Shown in pieces: positions 1 to 5,490 of a stretch of DNA of 5,879 bases. The notes under the pieces are model-generated. The model saw only the letters and a list, made by a program, of their open reading frames with translations, ran no database searches and was not told where the DNA came from. Each line of letters opens with the position of its first letter. Position 1 is the stretch's first letter. Source of the DNA: an uncultured Sulfolobales archaeon (GTDB taxonomy: Archaea; Thermoproteota; Thermoprotei_A; Sulfolobales; Desulfurococcaceae); the NCBI GenBank assembly GCA_938003605.1, contig CALKYD010000097.1, positions 1 to 5,879 on the forward strand, read 5' to 3'. Made by a program: the position numbers and the translations under genes.

Positions 1-1
1 G

Positions 2-1072
2 CCTAGGACCCCTGTTTTCCTCATTATTGATGAATTCCAGTTTGTAGCAGACCTACCTATTATGGAGACTATCCTGAGTGAGGCTAGGAAGTATGGATTA
101 CACTTAATCATAGCGCATCAACATGCTGGCCAGATACCACAGCAGTTGCTTCAATCAATTTTAACGAACTGCGCTATTAAGGCAGCATTCATGGTTGGAG
201 GAAGTGATGTAAAGAGGCTCTCTATGATGGATGCATTGCTCGCAGACTCCTTAGCTAAAGCCTTAACAGGGCTGACTATAGGTAGGGCAGTAATTAAAGT
301 AGCGGCTAGGCCTGGTGAGCAGCAGCCGCCTCCAGTTGTAGTGCGACTAGACTACGTACCGCATGAAGTGAGGAGGAGGAACATATGCACTAGTGAGTAC
401 AGCCCCGGCGAAGTCGTTAAAGCTGATTTAAGGTATGTGCTGAACCCTATTCTAAAGTACGTAGAGCCCATTAGACCCCTAGAGCTCTACGCACTCTATG
501 AAATCTACCGAGCGGGGAGGATTGCCTTAACTGACCTAGCTGTAAGGCTGGGTGTACCACGCAGAGAGCTCGACGACGTTGTCGCTAAGCTTGCTTCACT
601 TAACTACGTAGAAGTTGAGAGGGAGGGCTATAGGAATGTAGTGAAGTACGTTAAAGGCTTGCTTAAGGGTCTTAGACTAGTAGCCCCGGGGGAGGAGGGC
701 TATAGAGTGGCTATAGGAGCATTGCTAAGCTACTACTCCAGGGGCTTTACAGCTGTGCCCGCTAGACAGGACCCCAGTCTAAAGGCAAGGCCGGACATTG
801 TGGCAGTACCCATAGATAAACGTTCTTGGAGGCCCATATACTCTAAGGCAATTGCTGTAGAAGTAGAGAGCTGCAACGAGCTATCTACACACCCTGAGCA
901 CGTAGTGCACAACTGGGTTAAGGAAAGCACTAGAGATTTTGCAGAGATCCATGCATGGACTAGCCGGGAATGCTTTGAGAAACTCCGCGAACTCCGTGAA
1001 AAGCAGCCTAAGGAAGTTAAGGATAGAGTAAGGGTATTCTCCATAGAGTTGAAGCCCCACAGCTATGAATAA
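2..1072 (+). CDS. HerA/VirB4-like DNA-translocating ATPase with C-terminal nuclease-like domain, 5' part missing
   Basis: The reading frame is open from base 2, so the start and the Walker A region lie outside the window; 356 residues are visible. Residues 5-13 form a Walker B strand (VFLIIDEFQ, acidic pair D10-E11). Residues 33-45 (LHLIIAHQHAGQI) form the next core strand, ending in the polar His/Gln typical of HerA, VirB4 and FtsK-type hexameric ATPases. A conserved-looking NCAIKAAFMVGG segment follows at 56-67. Residues about 158-205 look like a winged helix. Residues about 235-350 contain PD at 264-265, then EVE at 287-289, then HPEHV at 297-301, N304 and K307, which resembles a PD-(D/E)XK nuclease core with ExE instead of ExK. 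Proteins of this class pump or process DNA on plasmids, integrated elements and DNA-exchange systems. ATPase class is well supported; nuclease activity is inference. No other element genes are visible, so host or mobile origin cannot be decided. Confidence 0.85.
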   Translation, partial: PRTPVFLIIDEFQFVADLPIMETILSEARKYGLHLIIAHQHAGQIPQQLLQSILTNCAIKAAFMVGGSDVKRLSMMDALLADSLAKALTGLTIGRAVIKVAARPGEQQPPPVVVRLDYVPHEVRRRNICTSEYSPGEVVKADLRYVLNPILKYVEPIRPLELYALYEIYRAGRIALTDLAVRLGVPRRELDDVVAKLASLNYVEVEREGYRNVVKYVKGLLKGLRLVAPGEEGYRVAIGALLSYYSRGFTAVPARQDPSLKARPDIVAVPIDKRSWRPIYSKAIAVEVESCNELSTHPEHVVHNWVKESTRDFAEIHAWTSRECFEKLRELREKQPKEVKDRVRVFSIELKPHSYE

Positions 1073-1090
1073 GGAATAAGCAGAGCAATG

Positions 1091-1246
1091 AAGGGTGGAG
1101 GCCCCCGCTCCCCAAGGCTGTGGAGGAGTCAGGCTCCTCAGAATGGTTTAAGGCCCGGCTCCCTCTACTAGAGGGCTCAACTGTTCTGACTCAGCTTAAA
1201 CCTTCGTCACGCTGGGCCCCCTTGCTCCATGGGATTTACGAAGGTT
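1091..1246 (+). ncRNA. Candidate structured RNA of unknown class
   Basis: Several helices can be drawn by eye. A bulged closing stem pairs 1091-1104 with 1214-1223. A perfect 6-bp hairpin pairs 1123-1128 with 1134-1139 (loop of 5). An 11-bp helix pairs 1138-1148 with 1179-1189, with two wobbles, and can enclose a perfect 5-bp hairpin (1161-1165 with 1171-1175). A perfect 8-bp helix pairs 1145-1152 with 1195-1202. A perfect 9-bp helix pairs 1199-1207 with 1238-1246. A 7-bp match also joins 1126-1132 to 1186-1192. Some of these exclude each other or would form pseudoknots. The wobbles are G-U on the plus strand but would be A-C mismatches in a minus-strand RNA, which favours plus transcription. 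High G+C in an AT-richer thermophile background is a known mark of structured RNA. I could not match it to 5S rRNA, tRNA, SRP RNA or RNase P RNA. It may instead be DNA-level structure such as an element end or transfer origin. A weak TATA-like stretch lies near 1064-1072. Confidence 0.35.
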
Positions 1247-1352
1247 AATGCTGGTGAGAAGAGGTTTTCAAACCCTAAGCATGTCAACTCCACTCTGCAT
1301 AGAGCCAAGCCTAATAGGTGGACAGCATTGTTGTTTAAGTCGGAGCCTCGTA

Positions 1353-1371
1353 AATTCATGATATATGAATT
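1353..1371. repeat. Short AT-rich palindrome
   Basis: Seven bases (AATTCAT, 1353-1359) are perfectly repeated in inverted orientation at 1365-1371 around a 5-nt spacer. The dyad lies about 65 nt upstream of the TATA-like box of the metal transporter gene, so it could be a binding site for a dimeric regulator. A short AT-rich palindrome can also arise by chance, and nothing else supports a function. Confidence 0.3.
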
Positions 1372-1435
1372 CCTGTGCTTTCAATGAAGGTGTTGACTGC
1401 GCGTTATTAGCTATGTGCGCGGCTGTAATCCAAGG

Positions 1436-1451
1436 TTTTAAACAATATTTA
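1436..1451 (+). promoter_or_regulatory. TATA-like promoter element for the CDF transporter gene
   Basis: TTTTAAACAATATTTA is the most TATA-like stretch between the two plus-strand genes. Archaeal transcription usually starts about 25 nt past the TATA centre. That would put the start near 1465-1470 and give a leader of about 60 nt before the GTG start. No B-recognition element was confirmed. Confidence 0.4.
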
Positions 1452-1517
1452 GGTTAGTGAATGCAGAAGTGTCTGGAGATGGGTTTGAACAGGGGCTTAC
1501 ATTAAGTTAAGCGATAT

Positions 1518-1521
1518 GGTG
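1518..1521 (+). promoter_or_regulatory. GGTG Shine-Dalgarno element that fixes the GTG start of the CDF gene
   Basis: GGTG complements the CACC-type 3' end of archaeal 16S rRNA and sits 8 nt before the GTG at 1530. The upstream in-frame stop at 1503-1505 leaves no other good start. The sugar nucleotidyltransferase gene in this window uses the same element with the same spacing. Confidence 0.5.
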
Positions 1522-1529
1522 CTTCCAGC

Positions 1530-2402
1530 GTGTTATCGAAGCTTAGTAGGAGAAGTGTTGGATACTTAGAGGGAGTCGTATCAGCAGTTCTGAACAGTGT
1601 TTTATTCAGCGTCAAGTACTTCTTTGGAGTAATGTATAACTCTGTAGCTGTTGTAGCGGACTCTATTCACACGCTTTCAGATTCTCTAACTTCAATGGTA
1701 GTCATAGTTGGTTTTTGGATTAGAGATAAGCCAGCAGACGAAGAGCACCCCTTCGGCCATGGAAGAGCTGAGGCAATAGCTACAGTAGTTATAGGGTCTA
1801 TGCTCATAATGGTTGGCCTCGACTTCCTGCAGAAAAGCTATAGCAAGATAGTTTCAAGGGAGTCACTAGTCTATAGTTTACAACTCGTTGTAGTCTTAGC
1901 CTTGTCGGCTGTAGCAAAGGAGGCCCTGGCTCTATGGGCTTTTAGGCTAGCTAAAAGAGTTAACGCACCCTCCATAAGAGCTGATGCATGGCATCACAGA
2001 AGTGATGCAATAGCTGCTGCACTTATTGCTGCAGCAATATACTTTGGATCCTCGTTTTGGTGGCTAGACGGCTTGCTGGGCTTCATAACATCAGCCCTAA
2101 TAATTTACACAGGTGCTGTAATAGTTTTGGAAAGAGCTACGGAACTGCTGGGGAGAGCTCTATCCAGAGATGAAGTCGAGAAGCTAAAGGAGTTAGTGCG
2201 CTCCGTGAACCCAAGGATTAGCGACATCCACCACATACACGTACATAAATACGGGGACCACGTTGAGATATCACTTCACATAAGATTAGATCCTACTATG
2301 TCTCTACATGAAGCGCACACTATTGCTTCAAATGTTGAGAAGAGGATTAGGGAAGTACTAGGGTGGGAGCCGACAATCCATGTAGAGCCATCGCCAGCAT
2401 AG
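1530..2402 (+). CDS. Cation diffusion facilitator (CDF) family divalent metal exporter
   Basis: A complete 290-residue membrane antiporter that by family exchanges cytoplasmic Zn2+, Fe2+, Mn2+, Co2+ or similar ions for protons. The expected six membrane helices lie at about 13-33, 37-60, 82-101, 114-136, 157-175 and 178-200. The transport-site motifs are intact: HTLSD in helix 2 (H47, D51) and HHRSD in helix 5 (H155, D159). The family loop DEEHPFGHGRAE (70-81) follows helix 2. Residues about 205-288 form the cytoplasmic ferredoxin-like regulatory domain, rich in His (IHHIHVHKYGDH, 233-244), which in this family dimerises and often binds metal. Length is normal for prokaryotic CDF proteins. 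The start is GTG with GGTG 8 nt upstream. The gene stands alone, with a long 5' gap and only 51 nt to the convergent gene downstream. The H-D/H-D site resembles that of zinc transporters of the ZnT group, but the true metal cannot be read from sequence alone. Confidence 0.95.
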   Translation: MLSKLSRRSVGYLEGVVSAVLNSVLFSVKYFFGVMYNSVAVVADSIHTLSDSLTSMVVIVGFWIRDKPADEEHPFGHGRAEAIATVVIGSMLIMVGLDFLQKSYSKIVSRESLVYSLQLVVVLALSAVAKEALALWAFRLAKRVNAPSIRADAWHHRSDAIAAALIAAAIYFGSSFWWLDGLLGFITSALIIYTGAVIVLERATELLGRALSRDEVEKLKELVRSVNPRISDIHHIHVHKYGDHVEISLHIRLDPTMSLHEAHTIASNVEKRIREVLGWEPTIHVEPSPA

Positions 2403-2453
2403 ATTCAGAGTAAGTAAAGAACTGAACGGATTGAAATAAGTTTTGATAGCCCT

Positions 2454-4991
2454 CTATACAGGCTTTTCCACAATTCTTTTCCTAACTTCCTCTATTAAAC
2501 TCAAGATCATTTTAAGCATTTTTTCCTCTTTCTCAGAACTTGCTCCCTCAACCACTATTTCTATTATTGGCTCGCTCGGAATAGGCCTTATGTAAGCCCA
2601 TCCAACGTCTTCCTCAATTACTTTAATTCCATCTATTGATTCCACTTCACTCCCCTTAAGTTCATTGAAGAGCATCCTCATGAAAACTCCTCTATGGTTG
2701 TATGGAATGTGAATTCTTACTCTCTCCCTATGCGGCACAGGTGTTTCATTCACTAACCTACTTAGCTTTACTCCCTTGCTGCCTGTGTACTCAAGGATCT
2801 TGAGAGATGTGTATATTGCGTCGGGGCCCGGGTGTAGCCATGGATATGTGAACCCCACTCTATCATCTATTGCCAATACAACATTGTTGTACTTTCTAAT
2901 GGCGTCTGCTACGCCCCTCAATCCAAGGCCGGCCCTAACTATTCTCCCGCCAAGCTCATTAATGTACTTTTCAAGGATTGCGGAGGCTGTTTCTGGTACA
3001 ATTACTGTGCCACCTTTCTTCTCCTCCAATATAGCTCTAGCCACTATTACAGCCACTACTTCTGAATTAATTGCTCTCCCAAGATCATCTATAACTAAGA
3101 GCTTATCCCCATCGCTATCGAATATGAAGCCAGCGGCCAAGTTCATTGATGGAATGGTTTTTGACGCGAACTCCACTGAAGTACTTAATGGGGCTTCCTC
3201 TAGAGGCTGAACTGAGCTCTCTTCACGGCAATTTATGAAGAATGCCTGTGCACTGAGTTCATTAGTTATAGCTATAAGTGGCTGAGCCACGGTTCCATAG
3301 AGGCAGTCAACTAGGAATCTTCCAGCCTTTCTAACGAGTTCTCCATTGATTTCCCTGACGAGCATTTCTACGTAGTAATTCATGTGGCCTCTCAATGTAG
3401 TCAGTATTCCAGTCTCATTTGCAGTAACCCTCCTGTAAGACTCCTTGAAGAAAGCCGCCTCTATGGCTCTAGCATCACTGCTTTCAATGAATAGCCCGCT
3501 TCTATCGAAAATCTTTACTCTAACTCTAGCCGGCTCGTAAGTCAGCGCTGACACCAATATTCCTGCATCAGCTTTTCTGCTAACTATGTAGTTAACTAAC
3601 ACTGGAAGAGGGGTCAACCCCAGTTCTTCAACTCTAGCTCCCGTCGACAATAGACCAGATATTATTGCGTATGCTGCTGCCCTTGAAGTAGAGTAGTTAT
3701 CGTAGGCTACAGCAACTCTGCCCCCACTCTTAACCCATGAGCCTACGGCTAAACCTATTTTAGCTGCATGCTCAGAGGTGATCTCTATGTTTGCTAAGCC
3801 CGTGATACCCCATGGATCCACTAAGTTCCTATACCACCTAATCCCCCACTTAAGGCTCGTTGAAACAGTTGTATATGGATCAATTATTTTTGAAGGCCAG
3901 ATCCTTACTCCAGGCTTAACTATGGATCCCTTTCCTACAACAGTCTCATCACTTATTATGCAGTCCTCACATATGTAGGCGTGGCTCTCCACTCTAACTT
4001 TCTCCCCAATTATAGCGCTATTTACTTGAGCAAATGATCCTATGTACACGTGGTTCCATAGAATGCTTCTTTCAATAACTGCGCTGTGGTCTACGATGTT
4101 GTTTAATCCAATTACTGTAAAAGGCCCTAGTCTACAGCCCTTTCTAACGACTGTTTCACCACCAATTACTACTGGTGGTGAAATATCGGCTTCTTCAGAT
4201 ACATCTGCTTCCCCTTGAATATATACTCCTTCACTGACCTCTCTTCCAAGAACTCCCTTCGGCACTGAGGCTTTCCCACAGAGTACGTCTAAGTGGGCTT
4301 CGCGGTACTGCTCAAAACTCCCTATGTCATTCCAATAGCAGTCATCAGCCTTAAATCCATATACCTTCATGCCTCTCTTAATTAATTCGGGAATTAGGTT
4401 TTTTGAGAAATCGTACTCTAAGCCTCTTGGAATAAGCTTTAAAGCTTCTGGCTCAACTATGTAGATCCCCATGTTTATTAAGTCGCTGAATACTTCGCTC
4501 CAGCTGGGTTTTTCTAGAAATCTCACTACTCTTCCATCGGAGTTTAAGAGAGCTATGCCGTACTGCGTTGGATCGACAGCCTTCCTTAACGCTATAGTGA
4601 ATACTGAGTCCTTCTCCCTATGGTACTTAAGCATTTTCCCTAAATCTATGTTTGTAAATAGATCTCCGCTGAAGACTATTACAGTGGAGTCAGAGCCCAA
4701 TTCATCGTAGAGCTTTCTCACTCCACCAGCTGTTCCAAGAGGCTTCTCCTCAACGCTGTAGAAGATCTCTAGGCTCCACTTAGAGCCATCACCAAAGTAG
4801 TCTATGACTGTGCTGGGTAAGTAGTGTAGTGTGAACCCAATTCTATTTATGTTAAAGCCCTTCAAGTGCTCAACTATGTACTCTAGGAGAGGCTTATTGA
4901 ATAGGGGCACCATGGGCTTAGGTCTATTAACTGTGAGGGGCCGAAGCCTTGTGCCCTCTCCACCAGCCATTACTATTGCACTTACATCCAA
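2454..4991 (-). CDS. Sugar-1-phosphate nucleotidyltransferase (mannose-1-phosphate guanylyltransferase-like) fused to a degenerate phosphomannomutase-like domain
   Basis: Complete, 845 residues, three parts. Residues 1-235 are a nucleotidyltransferase: signature GGEGTRLRPLT at 10-20, K25, metal-site Asp in FSGD (D110), FLEKP at 158-162, NMGIY at 173-177 and WNDIGS at 220-225. Residues about 245-376 are hexapeptide repeats of a left-handed beta-helix. Residues about 390-840 follow the alpha-D-phosphohexomutase fold, but the phosphoserine loop, normally TASHNP, reads SALTYE (481-486), with Leu483 where the serine belongs. The metal loop keeps all three Asp (D625, D627, D629; DSDGDK instead of DGDADR). 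The sugar loop is altered near 709-714, and the phosphate loop reads RPIPSEP (802-808). The first part should make an NDP-sugar from a sugar-1-phosphate, probably GDP-mannose; the sugar is inferred. The last part is probably not a mutase. Similar long fusions with eroded mutase halves are known in bacteria and archaea. Start is TTG with GGTG (5000-5003) 8 nt upstream. The only nearby ATG, codon 8, would cut into the first beta-strand. The upstream in-frame stop excludes a longer protein with a better start. Confidence 0.93.
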   Translation of the reverse strand: MDVSAIVMAGGEGTRLRPLTVNRPKPMVPLFNKPLLEYIVEHLKGFNINRIGFTLHYLPSTVIDYFGDGSKWSLEIFYSVEEKPLGTAGGVRKLYDELGSDSTVIVFSGDLFTNIDLGKMLKYHREKDSVFTIALRKAVDPTQYGIALLNSDGRVVRFLEKPSWSEVFSDLINMGIYIVEPEALKLIPRGLEYDFSKNLIPELIKRGMKVYGFKADDCYWNDIGSFEQYREAHLDVLCGKASVPKGVLGREVSEGVYIQGEADVSEEADISPPVVIGGETVVRKGCRLGPFTVIGLNNIVDHSAVIERSILWNHVYIGSFAQVNSAIIGEKVRVESHAYICEDCIISDETVVGKGSIVKPGVRIWPSKIIDPYTTVSTSLKWGIRWYRNLVDPWGITGLANIEITSEHAAKIGLAVGSWVKSGGRVAVAYDNYSTSRAAAYAIISGLLSTGARVEELGLTPLPVLVNYIVSRKADAGILVSALTYEPARVRVKIFDRSGLFIESSDARAIEAAFFKESYRRVTANETGILTTLRGHMNYYVEMLVREINGELVRKAGRFLVDCLYGTVAQPLIAITNELSAQAFFINCREESSVQPLEEAPLSTSVEFASKTIPSMNLAAGFIFDSDGDKLLVIDDLGRAINSEVVAVIVARAILEEKKGGTVIVPETASAILEKYINELGGRIVRAGLGLRGVADAIRKYNNVVLAIDDRVGFTYPWLHPGPDAIYTSLKILEYTGSKGVKLSRLVNETPVPHRERVRIHIPYNHRGVFMRMLFNELKGSEVESIDGIKVIEEDVGWAYIRPIPSEPIIEIVVEGASSEKEEKMLKMILSLIEEVRKRIVEKPV

Positions 4992-4999
4992 GCTGCATA

Positions 5000-5003
5000 C
5001 ACC
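5000..5003 (-). promoter_or_regulatory. GGTG Shine-Dalgarno element that decides the TTG start of the nucleotidyltransferase
   Basis: Read on the minus strand, GGTG ends 8 nt before the TTG codon at 4991-4989. No ATG or GTG lies in frame between the upstream stop and this TTG. The resulting N-terminus, MDVSAIVMAGG, has the length usual for the family before the glycine-rich signature. An out-of-frame ATG at 4987-4985 reaches a stop at once. Confidence 0.5.
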
Positions 5004-5034
5004 AAGTAAATCTAGGACGCGCTGCTAAGTAGTG

Positions 5035-5042
5035 TTATTAAT
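5035..5042. promoter_or_regulatory. AT-rich TATA-like element between divergent transcripts
   Basis: TTATTAAT is nearly symmetric, so it could act as a TATA box in either direction. Its centre is about 25 nt before the expected 5' end of the C/D sRNA (about 5063). On the minus strand, the same spacing puts a start near 5013, which leaves a leader of about 20 nt with the GGTG element inside it. A second AT-rich stretch (5050-5062, GATAAATACTTTA) could serve the minus-strand gene instead, with a leader of about 40 nt. Confidence 0.4.
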
Positions 5043-5062
5043 CCCTGAGATAAATACTTTAA

Positions 5063-5130
5063 GAAGAGTGATGAGCGAACCCGAGACAGAGCTTTAGAGC
5101 TGTGATGAGGGTCGGCGAACCTGACTCAAG
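5063..5130 (+). ncRNA. Box C/D guide sRNA (2'-O-methylation guide)
   Basis: Box C is GTGATGA at 5068-5074 and box C' is an identical GTGATGA at 5102-5108; both match RUGAUGA perfectly. Box D is CTGA at 5121-5124, separated from C' by exactly 12 nt, the standard archaeal guide length. Box D' is best placed at 5087-5090 (CAGA, one change from CUGA), which also gives a 12-nt first guide; internal D' boxes are often degenerate. GAG at 5066-5068 and CTC at 5125-5127 can form a short terminal stem. The guides are GCGAACCCGAGA (5075-5086) and GGGTCGGCGAAC (5109-5120). By the N+5 rule they would direct methylation to the fifth base of targets UCUCGGGUUCGC and GUUCGCCGACCC. The D'-C' spacer (11 nt) is longer than usual and contains a small AGCT/AGCT dyad. 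The RNA would work with L7Ae, Nop5 and fibrillarin on rRNA or tRNA. I did not identify a target with certainty. The ends are approximate. Confidence 0.65.
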
Positions 5131-5452
5131 CAGCAATTAAGGCAATGCAGTGAGATCCCTTGCTTAACTCAAATCACATTGCGTTCAGCGAAGTAGCTTT
5201 AGCTCCAGCACTAACCTCCATAACTGTAGGCCACGGCTATTTGGGAATTCTTAAGTTTAAAAGCTTGTAGTTCATAGAGAGTGTTAATAGCGTGGAGCTG
5301 CGTGATGAAGCTTAGTAGGGAGGCACCCCCGAGTGGGGATGTCTGGAAGCGCCCTGCTGAAGCACTTCTCCTCCAAGCTACAGCCGCCCCCTATAAGTAT
5401 GGGCTCCTCGCCTTGCTTGCAATGAGTAATGGATCTCTGCGCGTTTCGCTAG
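5131..5452. other. Gene-poor stretch between the C/D sRNA and the MFS transporter
   Basis: About 320 nt without a convincing gene. It contains the inverted transporter remnant (5160-5270), a TATA-like TTTAAAA at 5256-5262, and a 69-codon open frame on the plus strand that runs into the 3' end of the opposite transporter gene. A small GC hairpin (CCCC 5327-5330, GGGG 5335-5338) lies within that frame. The minus strand, downstream of the transporter stop, shows no sustained open frame. Confidence 0.6.
5160..5270 (+). pseudogene. Probable remnant of an MFS transporter, around membrane helix 11
   Basis: Starting after an in-frame TGA (5151-5153), this frame reads 36 codons and ends in TAG. Bases 5176-5198 match the minus strand of 5610-5588 at 21 of 23 positions. 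The match is in the same codon phase as the transporter gene and is followed, after a 3-nt gap, by a shared TTAGC. The translations run parallel beyond the DNA match: IAFSEVALAPALTS here against TAVSEVASLAGATTS in the transporter, and GYLGIL against GPLGVL. Without a start or flanking helices this is best read as a decayed, inverted fragment of a related transporter gene. A chance inverted repeat is the alternative. Confidence 0.4.
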
Positions 5453-5490
5453 CTAAAGCTTGGAGGCGGAGGCTACGTGTTGAGCAGTAG
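5281..5490 (+). CDS. Small open frame of unknown function, doubtful
   Basis: 69 codons from GTG (5281), or 61 from the ATG at 5305. I recognise no family. A central hydrophobic run (YGLLALLAM) could be a single membrane segment, and the C-terminus is basic (WRRRLRVEQ). For it: a TATA-like TTTAAAA about 25 nt before the GTG and unbroken codons of local style. Against it: no Shine-Dalgarno element, a 38-nt overlap with the 3' end of the convergent transporter gene, and a position next to a decayed fragment. It may be another piece of transporter debris, since LLALLA also occurs in the neighbour. Confidence 0.22.
   Translation: MLIAWSCVMKLSREAPPSGDVWKRPAEALLLQATAAPYKYGLLALLAMSNGSLRVSLAKAWRRRLRVEQ

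Larger units (their letters stand above)
1073..1529. other. Long intergenic region with G+C-rich inverted repeats, then an AT-rich promoter
   Basis: This 457-nt gap between the ATPase stop and the metal transporter start shows no convincing protein gene. The first half, to about 1246, is markedly richer in G and C than its flanks and packed with inverted repeats (see the candidate RNA). From about 1250 to 1390 there is only a 52-codon open frame without a Shine-Dalgarno element, plus a short AT-rich palindrome at 1353-1371. From 1430 on it carries a TATA-like box and the ribosome binding site of the downstream gene. I saw no tRNA-like T-loop, no CRISPR repeats and no insertion-sequence gene. 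Confidence 0.7.

Noticed and set aside
1..1072. The ATPase as evidence for a complete integrated mobile element in the window
   Set aside because: There is no integrase, relaxase, replication gene, tRNA-derived attachment site or flanking direct repeat in view. A single partial ATPase gene is not enough.
1088..1168. Short open frame of 22 codons starting at ATG 1088
   Set aside because: Very short, no recognisable product, and it runs through G+C-rich inverted repeats that better explain the sequence.
1091..1246. tRNA, 5S rRNA, SRP RNA, RNase P RNA or a metal riboswitch upstream of the CDF gene
   Set aside because: I found no GTTCRA-type T-loop, no GAGGAAAGUCC-like RNase P core, no SRP S-domain motif and no known metal-riboswitch core. 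The region also ends about 280 nt before the CDF start, with a separate promoter between.
2403..2453. Terminator hairpin between the two convergent genes
   Set aside because: The 51-nt gap has only short T-runs (TTTT near 2441-2444) and no clear hairpin. Archaeal T-rich termination is possible but not distinguishable here.
4985..4987. ATG on the minus strand as the start of the nucleotidyltransferase
   Set aside because: It is out of frame and followed directly by TAA. The in-frame start is TTG at 4991-4989, supported by GGTG at 8 nt spacing.
5302..5360. A second possible C/D sRNA: GTGATGA at 5302-5308 and CTGA at 5357-5360
   Set aside because: The interior has no acceptable D' or C' box at guide spacing. 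The sequence before CTGA where C' should lie is GATGTCT, so the match is probably chance.
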